Assembly: GCF_000828475.1 (NCBI RefSeq) | Contig: NZ_AP014648.1 | Coordinates: 310,001-374,000, forward strand | Origin: Methyloceanibacter caenitepidi | Lineage (GTDB): Bacteria; Pseudomonadota; Alphaproteobacteria; Rhizobiales; Methyloligellaceae | DNA: 64,000 nucleotides | Direction: 5' to 3' | Shown: piece by piece, positions 37,901-46,484 of the stretch | Layout of the letters: each line of letters opens with the position of its first letter | Position numbering within the stretch: position 1 is the first letter of the stretch | Translations under genes and position numbers: made by a program | The notes under the pieces: model-generated | The model's input: only the letters and a program-made list of their open reading frames with translations | Told to the model about the DNA's origin: nothing | Databases searched by the model: none

Positions 37901-38902
37901 TCAAACTTTCGACGCGAGCGCCAAGAGAAGACGTTCCCCGAAGGCGGGCCCGAGGTCGGGCGACCGCCGGGTCCGGCGCACCGCCTCTTGGATGAGGGGC
38001 AGGGTGCTCGCCAGCCGCCTTGGGCCCCATTTGCGGCAGTGCTGAAGAAACATGTCGCGGCGCTTGTAGTGCAGCGGCGGCCGCAGTCTCTTGGCGCCGT
38101 CCTCGAGTGTGCCCTTGTGGGTGGCGACGAGGTAGAGCTTGGTGAAATGCCGCGACAGGGCGCCGAGGGCCACGGTGCGGTCGGTGCCCGACGCGGCGAG
38201 CCGGTTGAGTTCGCGCAAGGCCCCGGCTGCATCGCCTGCGCTCACCGCGTAGACGAAATTGTCGAGCGCGATCTCCGAAGCGTCGCCGACGATCGCGGCG
38301 ACATCGTCGTGGGTCACCTGCTCCGCACCTTGCGCATAGAGGGCGAGCTTGGCGACCTCGCCCCGCGACAGTGCCTGGTCGGCCCCGAGCCGTCCCATCA
38401 GATAGGCTTTGGTGTCGCGGTCGATGGACAGGTGGCTCTTGGCGAGTTCGGTCTCTATCAGGTCCGACAGGCCGCGCTCGTCCGCATAACAGGGGAGGGC
38501 GGCGGCCTCGGCATGCTTCTCGAACAGCTTCCGTAGGGCCGCGTCGGGCCGGAGATTTCCCGCCTCGATGACCAGGGGATTGTCCGAAGGTTCAGAGAAC
38601 AGGGCCTTGAGCGCGGCGACGTCGAGTTTGGCGCCGGCCTTCGCCCGCACGACCTTGCCGGAAGCGAACATGGAGCGCGTCCGGCACTCCACCTCCAGCC
38701 GCGCCGGATCCTCCGCGAAATCCCGGTCGTCCAGCCGGACCACCTCGGCGTCCGGCCCAAGGCCGTCGGCCAGTTTCTTGGCGAGGGCGGCGGCCTGCTC
38801 GGACACGAGCCCGGCATCGGGGCCATACACCAGCATGGCCCGGCACGCGGGATCCGGGGATCGGAGAAATCGTGAAACGCTGGCGGCTTTATAGGCGACC
38901 AT
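37901..38902 (-). CDS. holA: DNA polymerase III delta subunit (clamp loader)
   Basis: Opens the sliding clamp. 333 residues; the divergent AAA-like fold has ACRAMLVYGPDAGLVSEQA with no functional P-loop, as is normal for delta. The C-terminal part contains LGALSRHFTKLYLVATHKG. ATG at 38902 (MVAYKAASVSRFL) is preferred over a TTG four codons upstream. leuS-lptE-holA on one strand is the usual alphaproteobacterial order. Confidence 0.93.
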   Translation of the reverse strand: MVAYKAASVSRFLRSPDPACRAMLVYGPDAGLVSEQAAALAKKLADGLGPDAEVVRLDDRDFAEDPARLEVECRTRSMFASGKVVRAKAGAKLDVAALKALFSEPSDNPLVIEAGNLRPDAALRKLFEKHAEAAALPCYADERGLSDLIETELAKSHLSIDRDTKAYLMGRLGADQALSRGEVAKLALYAQGAEQVTHDDVAAIVGDASEIALDNFVYAVSAGDAAGALRELNRLAASGTDRTVALGALSRHFTKLYLVATHKGTLEDGAKRLRPPLHYKRRDMFLQHCRKWGPRRLASTLPLIQEAVRRTRRSPDLGPAFGERLLLALASKV

Positions 38903-38986
38903 GGGACCAAGCAATCACGGGCTTAAGCCAGCACGGGACTAGACCGTCCGCAAATCATGAGAACGCCGCCGTGCCGTTGAAGCTGG

Positions 38987-39511
38987 CTACGTTGTCGCAA
39001 GGTAGGCCGCGAGCTGGCTCTTGATGCTTTGCGAGACGGTCTCGGCGGCGCGGTCCTCGGCGTTGTACCGGGCCCGGACATTGGCGAACACTTCCTGGAA
39101 CCGAGTATAGGGTGCGCGCGAAATGGCCGTGCCTTCGTGGATGACTTTCCCGGTGGCGATGTCCGTGAGCTTGTACTTTGCTTGGAGCTGGTACACTTGC
39201 CCTTGCGCGTTACCCGTCACCTGCACGAGCTGCTGAATATCGCGTTCTTTCAAGGCGATCTTGAGCTGATAGCGGGGGGTGGGCGCGGCGGCGCCGCCGG
39301 TGTTCGAGAAGATCAGTTCGTTGCGGACCTTCTGCCCGACACGGCCCGGGATCGGTTGCACGTCGACAGCCGACATCGCCTCCGAAAGCCGCGTGCCGGA
39401 GGCGGTCGTCGTACTGCTGCCGTAGAGCGGCTGGAATCCGCACCCCGCCAGGCCCAGCCCGGCGATGGCGGCTACCGCGACAACAGCGAATGCGCGACTA
39501 CGCGACCACAT
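38987..39511 (-). CDS. lptE: LPS-assembly lipoprotein LptE
   Basis: Outer-membrane lipoprotein that plugs LptD and inserts lipopolysaccharide. 174 residues with a lipoprotein signal and lipobox GLAGCGF; the mature start CGFQPLYGS is the alphaproteobacterial LptE hallmark. The ATG overlaps the end of leuS by 14 bases, giving coupled translation. Confidence 0.93.
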   Translation of the reverse strand: MWSRSRAFAVVAVAAIAGLGLAGCGFQPLYGSSTTTASGTRLSEAMSAVDVQPIPGRVGQKVRNELIFSNTGGAAAPTPRYQLKIALKERDIQQLVQVTGNAQGQVYQLQAKYKLTDIATGKVIHEGTAISRAPYTRFQEVFANVRARYNAEDRAAETVSQSIKSQLAAYLATT

Positions 39512-42104
39512 TGACGATCCTCTGTGGTACGACCACGATCTTCCGAATTTCCCGTCCCTCAATGGCGCGCGCGACCGGAGCCAGCGCAAGCGCCGCAGCC
39601 TCAATATCTTCTTTCGCGGCGTCGCGCGCAATCGTCAATTCGCCTCGCCTCTTGCCGTTGACCTGGACGGCGATGGTGACCGTATCTTCGGTCAGCAACG
39701 AGGAATCGGCTTCAGGCCAGGCCTGCTCTGCTACAAGTCCTTGATTTCCCAGAATTTTCCAGCATTCCTCGGCCAAATGCGGCACCATCGGCGCCGCCAG
39801 CCGCACCAGAGCCTCGGCAGCCTCGCGAATCGCGAATTTCGACCCCTCGGTCGGGGCTTCGGCCTGCAGCGCCGAGGAAAGCGTACCGGCCAGCTCGTAG
39901 ATCTGCGCCACGGCCGAGTTGAATCGGAGCCGTTCGACGGCGCTCGTGACCGCAGCGATGGTCTTGTGGGTCGCCCGGCGCAAGGCCAGGGCATCGTCGT
40001 CCAAGTTCGCCGGACAAGCGGTTCCGGCGGCAGTGCCCGTCAGCGCGGCCTCGCCGGCGAGACGCCAGATGCGCTGCAGGAAGCGGTGGGCGCCGTCGAC
40101 GCCGCCCGTGGTCCACTCGATATCGCGCTCGGGCGGGGTGTCGGAGAGCATGAACCAGCGGGCCGTATCGGCGCCGTAGGTTCCGATGATGCTGTCCGGA
40201 TCGACCACGTTCTTCTTCGACTTCGACATCGATTCGACCGCGCCGACCGTCACGGGCGCGCCGGTTGAGACGTGTACGGATTTTCCGTCGCGCGTGGCGA
40301 CGTCCTCCGGGAACAGCCATTTGCCGTTCTCGTCCTTGTAGGTCTCGTGGGTGACCATGCCCTGGGTAAACAGACCTTTGAAGGGCTCGTCCAGCGCCAC
40401 GTGTCCCGTCTTGTGCATGGCGCGCGTGAAAAAGCGCGCATAGAGCAGATGCAGAATCGCGTGCTCGACGCCGCCGATGTACTGGTCAACGGGGAGCCAA
40501 TAGCCGACCGCGTTCGTGTCCGTCGGCACATTGGCCCGCGGCGAACAGAACCGCGCGAAGTACCAGGATGAATCCACGAACGTGTCCATGGTGTCGGTCT
40601 CGCGCGTCGCGGCTCCGCCGCAACTGGGACAGGTCACGTTCTTCCAGGTGGGATGCCGGTCGAGCGGATTGCCCGGCACGTCGAAGGTCACGTCCTCGGG
40701 CAGCTTGACGGGCAGGTCCTCGTCCGGCACCGGCACGAGCCCGCACGTCTCGCAATGGATCATGGGAATGGGACAGCCCCAATAGCGCTGGCGGGAGATA
40801 CCCCAGTCGCGCAAGCGGAATTGCGTCTTACGTACCCCTTGCGGCGCCCCGCCGATCTCGCGCGCTTCCAGACGATCCGCCATGGCGTTCTTCGCGTCGA
40901 CCACGGCCAGGCCATCGAGGAAGTCCGAATTGAACAAAGTCCCGTCGCCCGTGTAGGCCTCGTTGCCGATCTCGAACGTTTTGGGGTCCGCGCCGGGCGG
41001 CAGCACGACCGGCAGCACCGGCAGTCCATAGGCCCGGGCGAATTCCAGGTCGCGTTGGTCGTGCGCCGGGCAGCCGAAAATGGCGCCGGTGCCGTACTCC
41101 ATGAGAATGAAGTTGGCGATGTAGACCGGCAGCTCGGCGCCTTCTATCACCGGATGGGCAACCCGCACGCCGGTGTCGAAGCCCTTCTTCTCCAGCGTCT
41201 CGATTTCCGCCGCACTCGTGCCGTGCCTTTGGCATTCCTCGACGAAGGCGCGCGCATCCGGATTTGACGAGGCGATGGCCTGCGCAAGCGCGTGGTCGGG
41301 CGCGATCGCCACGAAAGATGCGCCGAAGAGCGTATCGGGACGGGTGGTGAAGACCTCGACGGTCTCGAAGCCCTTCGGGCTGCTCCCCGCCATGGTCTCG
41401 AACTTGAGGAGCAAGCCTTCAGACCGGCCGATCCAGTTCGCCTGCATCAGGCGCACTTTGTCCGGCCAGCGCTCGAGCGTCTCGAGCGCGTCCAACAGAT
41501 CCTGGGCGTAGTCCGTGATCTTGAAGACCCATTCCGGCTGCTCTCGCTGCTCCACCAGCGCACCGGAACGCCAGCCGCGTCCGTCGATGACCTGCTCGTT
41601 CGCAAGCACCGTGTTGTCGACCGGGTCCCAATTCACCTTGCGCGTCTTGCGGTCGACGAGGCCTGCCGCGAGCATGTCGAGAAAGAGCTTCTGCTGCTGG
41701 TGGTAGTATTCCAGATCGCAGGTGGCGATCTCCCGCGACCAATCCAGCGACAGGCCCATGCTCTTCAGCTGGCCGCGCATGGTCGCGATATTGTCGTAGG
41801 TCCACTTGCCCGGATGGACGCCGCGCTCGATGGCGGCGTTTTCGGCTGGAAGGCCGAACGCGTCCCAGCCCATGGGGTGCAGCACGTTGTAACCGCGCGC
41901 GCGCATGAAGCGGGCGACCACGTCGCCCATCGTGTAGTTGCGCACATGGCCCATATGGATCCGGCCCGACGGGTACGGAAACATCTCGAGCACGTAGTAT
42001 TTTGGGCGCGCTCCGTCGTCCTGCGCCTCGAACAGGCCCTTATCGTCCCAGGCCTTCTGCCAATGCTTTTCACGTGCCGGCGCGTCGTAGCGGTCCGCGG
42101 CCAT
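39498..42104 (-). CDS. leuS: leucyl-tRNA synthetase
   Basis: Class I synthetase of 868 residues. The HIGH motif is in [26 protein letters not shown] appears as [15 protein letters not shown]; the CP1 editing domain (about 230-430) has the zinc-type cysteines [12 protein letters not shown] and VTCPSCGG further on. ATG at 42104 is the natural start; the frame continues 160 codons upstream without function. Divergent from the YggS gene. Confidence 0.97.
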   Translation of the reverse strand: MAADRYDAPAREKHWQKAWDDKGLFEAQDDGARPKYYVLEMFPYPSGRIHMGHVRNYTMGDVVARFMRARGYNVLHPMGWDAFGLPAENAAIERGVHPGKWTYDNIATMRGQLKSMGLSLDWSREIATCDLEYYHQQQKLFLDMLAAGLVDRKTRKVNWDPVDNTVLANEQVIDGRGWRSGALVEQREQPEWVFKITDYAQDLLDALETLERWPDKVRLMQANWIGRSEGLLLKFETMAGSSPKGFETVEVFTTRPDTLFGASFVAIAPDHALAQAIASSNPDARAFVEECQRHGTSAAEIETLEKKGFDTGVRVAHPVIEGAELPVYIANFILMEYGTGAIFGCPAHDQRDLEFARAYGLPVLPVVLPPGADPKTFEIGNEAYTGDGTLFNSDFLDGLAVVDAKNAMADRLEAREIGGAPQGVRKTQFRLRDWGISRQRYWGCPIPMIHCETCGLVPVPDEDLPVKLPEDVTFDVPGNPLDRHPTWKNVTCPSCGGAATRETDTMDTFVDSSWYFARFCSPRANVPTDTNAVGYWLPVDQYIGGVEHAILHLLYARFFTRAMHKTGHVALDEPFKGLFTQGMVTHETYKDENGKWLFPEDVATRDGKSVHVSTGAPVTVGAVESMSKSKKNVVDPDSIIGTYGADTARWFMLSDTPPERDIEWTTGGVDGAHRFLQRIWRLAGEAALTGTAAGTACPANLDDDALALRRATHKTIAAVTSAVERLRFNSAVAQIYELAGTLSSALQAEAPTEGSKFAIREAAEALVRLAAPMVPHLAEECWKILGNQGLVAEQAWPEADSSLLTEDTVTIAVQVNGKRRGELTIARDAAKEDIEAAALALAPVARAIEGREIRKIVVVPQRIVNVVA

Positions 42105-42275
42105 AGTCACCCCATTCGGTTCTCGATTGCGCGGCAATCGAAACCAAATCGGCAATCGGGTCAAGCGCGTGGTGAGGTCGCGGGGCGCCATGACCTGCGC
42201 GGGCGCTCGACAGGACCTGCGCGGGCGCTGGACATGCCCGATGCCGCCGCTAATGATGGGCGCCGGGAATCCTGC

Positions 42276-42971
42276 ATGACCACAGAAAGCCACTCCGCCG
42301 CTGAAATTCCGGCCCGCCTGAATCTCGTTCGGGAGGAGATTCGTCTCGCCTGCGAGGGTGCGGACCGGCCTGCCGATGCCGTCGAACTGGTCGCCGTCAG
42401 CAAGACCGTGCCGGCTGCCGCGATCGAAGACGCCATCGAGGCGGGCCAGTGCGTCTTCGGCGAGAACCGTGTGCAGGAGGCGCATGCCAAGTGGCCCGCG
42501 CTGAAGGAGCTTCACGCCGGCATCGAACTCCATCTCATCGGGCCGCTGCAAACGAACAAGGTCAAGGACGCCGTTGCGCTCTTCGACGTCATCCAAACCG
42601 TGGACCGGCCGAAGCTAGCGCGAGCCCTCGCCGAGGAAATGGAGCGCACCGGCAAGCGGCCGGGCTGTTTTGTTCAGGTCAACACGGGCGAAGAGCCGCA
42701 AAAAGCCGGGGTGGCGCCGGACGATGTCGCAGAGTTCGTCGAGCTCTGCCGCGAGACCTTCAATTTGCCGATCATGGGATTGATGTGCATTCCCCCCTTC
42801 GACGAAGAACCCGCCATGCACTTCGCCTTGCTGGCCAAGCTGGCCGATGAGCTCGGCCTTTCTGATCTCAGCATGGGCATGAGCGGAGACTTCGAGACGG
42901 CAATCGCCTTTGGGGCGACCTATGTGCGGGTCGGCACGGCGATCTTCGGTGAACGCGTTCTGCTGGAATAG
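42276..42971 (+). CDS. YggS/PROSC-family PLP homeostasis protein
   Basis: Single-domain PLP-binding protein that buffers pyridoxal phosphate. 231 residues. The PLP lysine is in [33 protein letters not shown] and the C-terminal [28 protein letters not shown] are typical. ATG at 42276; the longer frame is antisense to leuS. Convergent with the leaderless L,D-transpeptidase. Confidence 0.94.
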   Translation: MTTESHSAAEIPARLNLVREEIRLACEGADRPADAVELVAVSKTVPAAAIEDAIEAGQCVFGENRVQEAHAKWPALKELHAGIELHLIGPLQTNKVKDAVALFDVIQTVDRPKLARALAEEMERTGKRPGCFVQVNTGEEPQKAGVAPDDVAEFVELCRETFNLPIMGLMCIPPFDEEPAMHFALLAKLADELGLSDLSMGMSGDFETAIAFGATYVRVGTAIFGERVLLE

Positions 42972-42981
42972 AAGACGCAGG

Positions 42982-43509
42982 CTACGGCACGACGAGGATG
43001 CGGCCCCCGGGACGCAACTCGGCCAGCACCGCCCGCAGATCCCGCAGCGAGAAGGCGATGCAGCCTTCGGTTGGCGTATAGCCGGGCCGTGCGAGGTGGC
43101 AGAAGATCGCGCTGCCGCGTCCCCGGAGTCTCGGCCGGTCGTTGTGTCCCAGAACCAGCACGATGTCGTAGAGCGCGTCGTCGCGCAGCATCGATTCGGT
43201 GCTCGGGCCGTAGGGAATGCGGACGGGCCGGTTGTAGTTCCTGTCTGAAGGGTCGTCGCACCAGCCGTCGCGCGGGCCGATCACCTTGAGCGGAAACGCG
43301 GTGCGCGGACGCAAGAGCCGGTCCGCCCGGTAGAACACGCGGCGCACGGGCAGCGGCCCGGTCGGCGTGCCGCCGTCTCCTTCGCGTTTGAGGGACTTGA
43401 TGCCGCCTCTCCCCAATGCCGCCCGACGGACACCGTGGGCGAGCTGCACCCGCGCCTCCGTCGGCCGTCCCGGTGCACGGCGGACAATGATGGGCTTGGG
43501 CCGTTTCAC
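42982..43509 (-). CDS. L,D-transpeptidase-family (YkuD) protein without signal peptide
   Basis: About 175 residues of a YkuD-like catalytic domain: DGGTPTGPLPVRRVFYR, GWCDDPSDRNYNRPV and the active-site run IFCHLARPGYTPTEGCIAFS with His and Cys (TEGC instead of the common SHGC). No signal peptide. GTG at 43509 has GGAGG ten bases upstream and is preferred over TTG at 43533. The YkuD family can crosslink peptidoglycan, but a cytoplasmic member would need another export route or another role. Confidence 0.8.
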   Translation of the reverse strand: MKRPKPIIVRRAPGRPTEARVQLAHGVRRAALGRGGIKSLKREGDGGTPTGPLPVRRVFYRADRLLRPRTAFPLKVIGPRDGWCDDPSDRNYNRPVRIPYGPSTESMLRDDALYDIVLVLGHNDRPRLRGRGSAIFCHLARPGYTPTEGCIAFSLRDLRAVLAELRPGGRILVVP

Positions 43510-43656
43510 GCCCGCAGGGCCTCCATTCGCCAATACGCCAGAGAATCGAATACTTGTAGCTTCGCTGCGCCCCCCTTAAGAACGTGTACCGAGAAACTGT
43601 CCTGCTGGCGATCAGCAACAAGCCCTTGGCAGAAATCAGTCGGGAAGGACCGCCCC

Positions 43657-44346
43657 ATGAGCAATGCGCGCAAGATTCTCATCATCGACGACGACGATGA
43701 GCTGCGCGAGTCCTTGAGCGAGCAGCTGTCTCTACATGAAGAGTTCGAAACCGAACTCGCATCGACAGCGCAGGACGGACTCAAGCTTGCCCGCAACGGT
43801 CACGTGGATTTGGTCCTGCTGGACGTGGGGCTGCCGGATCTCGACGGCCGCGAAGCCTGCAAACTCCTGCGGCGCGGCGGGTTCAAGGGACCGATCATCA
43901 TGCTGACGGGCCAGAGTTCCGACGCCGATACCATCCTGGGTCTCGAGTCGGGCGCGAACGACTATGTCACCAAGCCGTTCCGGCTCGGAGTCCTTCTGGC
44001 ACGCATTCGGGCGCAGCTCCGGCAGCATGAGCAAAGCGAGGACGCGGTCTTCACCATCGGGCCGTACACGTTCAAGCCTGCCTCGAAGCTGCTGCTGGAG
44101 GCCGATGGCGGCAAGAAGATCCGGCTTACCGAGAAAGAGACGTCCATCCTCAAATATCTCTATCGCGCCGGAGAACGGGTGGTGACGCGCGACGTCCTGC
44201 TGCACGAGGTCTGGGGCTACAATGCCGGGGTCACGACCCACACGCTCGAGACCCACATCTACCGTCTGCGCCAGAAGATCGAGAAAGATCCGTCCCAGGC
44301 CGAGCTCCTGATCACCGAGACGGGCGGCTACAAGCTCGTTCCCTGA
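43657..44346 (+). CDS. OmpR-family response regulator (CenR-like)
   Basis: 229 residues: receiver domain (ILIIDDDDELRESL, phospho-acceptor Asp in LVLLDVGLPDLDG, and YVTKPFRLGVL) followed by a winged-helix DNA-binding domain (LTEKETSILKYLYRAGERVVTRDVLLHEVWGY and THTLETHIYRLRQKIE). Orphan: no histidine kinase next to it. It resembles the essential envelope regulator CenR of Caulobacter/Brucella, but I cannot confirm the orthology by eye. ATG at 43657 follows GGAAGGACCGCCCC. Confidence 0.88.
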   Translation: MSNARKILIIDDDDELRESLSEQLSLHEEFETELASTAQDGLKLARNGHVDLVLLDVGLPDLDGREACKLLRRGGFKGPIIMLTGQSSDADTILGLESGANDYVTKPFRLGVLLARIRAQLRQHEQSEDAVFTIGPYTFKPASKLLLEADGGKKIRLTEKETSILKYLYRAGERVVTRDVLLHEVWGYNAGVTTHTLETHIYRLRQKIEKDPSQAELLITETGGYKLVP

Positions 44347-44383
44347 CACGGCGACGCCCACGTCGGCCTGCCTGGCGGTCGCG

Positions 44384-45205
44384 TCACGCGATCTCGAAAT
44401 CCGATATCACCGGCACATGGTCCGACGTGCGCTCCCAGTCGCGCGTCTCTTGCAGGACCCGCATGGCGACGGCCGCGCCCTCCAGGGCCGGCGTCGTCCA
44501 AATATGGTCGAGGCGGCGCCCCCGGTTGGCGACGCGCCAATCTCGGTTGCGATAGCTCCACCAGGTGAACAGAGATTGCTCGGGAGGCACATGGCGGCGC
44601 ATCACGTCGATCCAGTCGTGCGAGGCGAGCGCCTTTGCCATCCGTTCGGTCTCGGGCGGCGTGTGGCTGACCACTTTCAGAAGCTGCTTGTGGGACCACA
44701 CGTCCGTCGGCAGCGGCGCCACATTCAGATCGCCGACCAGGATCATGCGGTTCTTGGCCTTGGTTTTGTGGGCGGCCGACCAGGCGGTCAGGGCATCGAG
44801 GAAATCGAGCTTGTGCTGGAACTTGTCGTTGGCGGCCGGATCGGGAATATCGCCGCCCGCGGGTATGTAAAAATTGTGTAAAGTCAGTGGCTTATGACCA
44901 ATCAGACCGTCGTCGATCACGACCGAGACGTGGCGGGCATGCCCGTCGCCGCACAGATCCAAGCGGTCCATCTTAACGAGCGGAATCTTCGAGACCGTGG
45001 CCACGCCGTGATAGCCCTTCTGGCCGGTCACGGCGATATGCGGAAAGCCCATCGCCTCGAAGGCCGCACGCGGAAACTGGTCCTCCTGGCACTTGATCTC
45101 TTGGAGGCAGAGCACGTCCGGGTTTTCGGCGCGCACGAAGCGCTGGACGAGGTCGAGCCGAAGGCGAACGGAGTTGATATTCCACGTGGCCAATCTGAAA
45201 CGCAT
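44384..45205 (-). CDS. xth: exodeoxyribonuclease III (AP endonuclease)
   Basis: Mg-dependent AP endonuclease/3'-phosphodiesterase of the EEP fold. 273 residues. ATWNINSVRLRL, LCLQEIKCQEDQFP, ILVGDLNVAPL and the C-terminal RRLDHIW and TSDHVPV contain the catalytic Asn/Glu/Asp/His. Convergent with the response regulator. A strong hairpin terminator and small-RNA candidate lie upstream. Confidence 0.95.
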   Translation of the reverse strand: MRFRLATWNINSVRLRLDLVQRFVRAENPDVLCLQEIKCQEDQFPRAAFEAMGFPHIAVTGQKGYHGVATVSKIPLVKMDRLDLCGDGHARHVSVVIDDGLIGHKPLTLHNFYIPAGGDIPDPAANDKFQHKLDFLDALTAWSAAHKTKAKNRMILVGDLNVAPLPTDVWSHKQLLKVVSHTPPETERMAKALASHDWIDVMRRHVPPEQSLFTWWSYRNRDWRVANRGRRLDHIWTTPALEGAAVAMRVLQETRDWERTSDHVPVISDFEIA

Positions 45206-45300
45206 GATCAGGCTTGCTAAGCCGTCGCAGGGGCCCGCGCAATGGCAAGGTCCGGCTGGGGCGCTGTTTTCTGGGGATCACCGGGGAGGAATGGGCCGGG

Positions 45301-45341
45301 CAAAGAAAAAGGCGTCCAACCGCTGCGCGGGGTTGGACGCC
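45301..45341 (-). terminator. strong intrinsic terminator
   Basis: Perfect 11-base stem: on the minus strand GGCGTCCAACC (45341-45331) and GGTTGGACGCC (45321-45311), loop of nine, followed by TTTTTCTTTG. It ends the small-RNA candidate or the ftsK-lolA transcript before xth. Confidence 0.85.
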
Positions 45342-45445
45342 TAAGCGCGTTCTTCGCGCGAGCCGGGAGGGAAGCCGGCTCGAGCAGATCACGTCTTCGG
45401 CTAGACGGGGGGCACTGCCGATGAAAAGCGACGTGATCCGCTTCT
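45301..45445 (-). ncRNA. small-RNA candidate with C-rich (anti-Shine-Dalgarno) loops
   Basis: Read on the minus strand: -35 TTGAAG (45480-45475) and -10 TATCTC (45457-45452) are 17 bases apart, giving a start near 45445. Then follow: stem GATCACGTC/GACGTGATC (45438-45430 with 45395-45387) extended by TCGGC/GCCGA, loop AGTGCCCCCCGTCTA; stem AGCCGG/CCGGCT (45380-45361), loop CTTCCCTC; stem GCGCG/CGCGC (45359-45345), loop AAGAA; and a strong terminator. About 143 nt. C-rich loops complementary to ribosome sites recall alphaproteobacterial cuckoo/alpha-r14-type sRNAs; this family link is inference. Confidence 0.55.
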
Positions 45446-45545
45446 GTTCAAGAGATATGCAGTACCAGAGGCGACTTCAAGCTCTGCCACAAGAAAAACT
45501 TAATAAGTAGTAAAGACGATGAAGTTGACGCCGTAAGCCTCTGAT

Positions 45546-46370
45546 TTATCCGCCCATTCTAAACGGGTTGGTCTTTTCCTTGATCGTGAAGAAACTGGGC
45601 GGTTTCTTGCGCCCCCGGACGAGACTGTCGACGGTGACGCGCGTGGTCAGGCCCTGCGCGTCGGTGATGGTCCACTCCTCCAGCTCCAGGGCGCTGCCGG
45701 ACTTGAACAGGAGCCGGATATGGCCGGCAGTGCCCTTGCGGTCTTCGAGCGTGATCGCGAGGCTCCCGTTATCCCGTTCGACCCCGACAATCTTGGCATC
45801 CCGGCCAAGATCGACCGTGTCGGCCAGCAGCAGTCGGAACGGGGTCGACTTGATGGGATACTTCTCGACCGTCTTCAGGCTCGTATCCTGAATGCCGAGC
45901 GAATGGCCGTCGGCGACAATGCGCAACGGGCTCGGCGGTGCGTAGTCGAAGCGGATCTTGCCGGGACGAAGCACGTAAAACCGCCCGGAAGAGCGATTGT
46001 TGCTGGCGTCCGTCTGATTGAAATTGCCCTCAAGGCTAGTCATGCCGTTGAAGTAGGCGTTGATCTTGCTGACCGCCGCAGCCTGCTGCTGCCCCATCAA
46101 AGGTGTCGGTCCCTTGGCCTGCTCCACCGCGACCTGCCAGTCGGCCCCCTCGTCGATCTTGGGAGGCACGACCTCTTCGACCGGCGCGGCGCTCTCGACC
46201 GGAACAACGCTCTGGTCGATGCTCGGACGCAGAGCCTCATGAGATGCGGGCTGTTGCGCGGGCGTCTTGGTGACGGTTGTCGAGGAGTCCTCAGCATAGG
46301 CCAGACCCATGGTCAGGCAGAACGCAATCGGCAGACCTGCGGCGGCTCGTGCAGCGCAGCCTTTCGTCAT
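45546..46370 (-). CDS. LolA-family outer-membrane lipoprotein carrier protein
   Basis: 274 residues: signal peptide (cleavage near AYA), a Pro/Glu/Val-rich linker of about 75 residues, and a LolA fold (KINAYFNGMTSLEGNFNQTD, GRFYVLRPGKIRFDYAPPSPLRIVADG). LolA carries lipoproteins across the periplasm. The N-terminal linker is longer than in gammaproteobacterial LolA. ATG at 46370 is chosen so that the signal peptide is N-terminal. It is downstream of ftsK on the same strand (114-base gap). Confidence 0.85.
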   Translation of the reverse strand: MTKGCAARAAAGLPIAFCLTMGLAYAEDSSTTVTKTPAQQPASHEALRPSIDQSVVPVESAAPVEEVVPPKIDEGADWQVAVEQAKGPTPLMGQQQAAAVSKINAYFNGMTSLEGNFNQTDASNNRSSGRFYVLRPGKIRFDYAPPSPLRIVADGHSLGIQDTSLKTVEKYPIKSTPFRLLLADTVDLGRDAKIVGVERDNGSLAITLEDRKGTAGHIRLLFKSGSALELEEWTITDAQGLTTRVTVDSLVRGRKKPPSFFTIKEKTNPFRMGG

Positions 46371-46484
46371 AAATCCCCCATCGTCGGAGCCCGCTTGGCG
46401 AGGACGTGTGTTCAACGCCTCCGAATAGACGATTCCGCAAAATATGGTCAACTTATTGGCGGCGACCCGTTTTGTCGCGGGCCT

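Noticed and set aside
42105..42596. 160-codon N-terminal extension of leuS
   Set aside because: It runs antisense to the YggS gene, and LeuRS proteins begin at [19 protein letters not shown] sequence.
45214..45510. Small plus-strand frames between xth and the LolA gene
   Set aside because: They run antisense to the terminator and hairpins of the small-RNA candidate and show no protein features.
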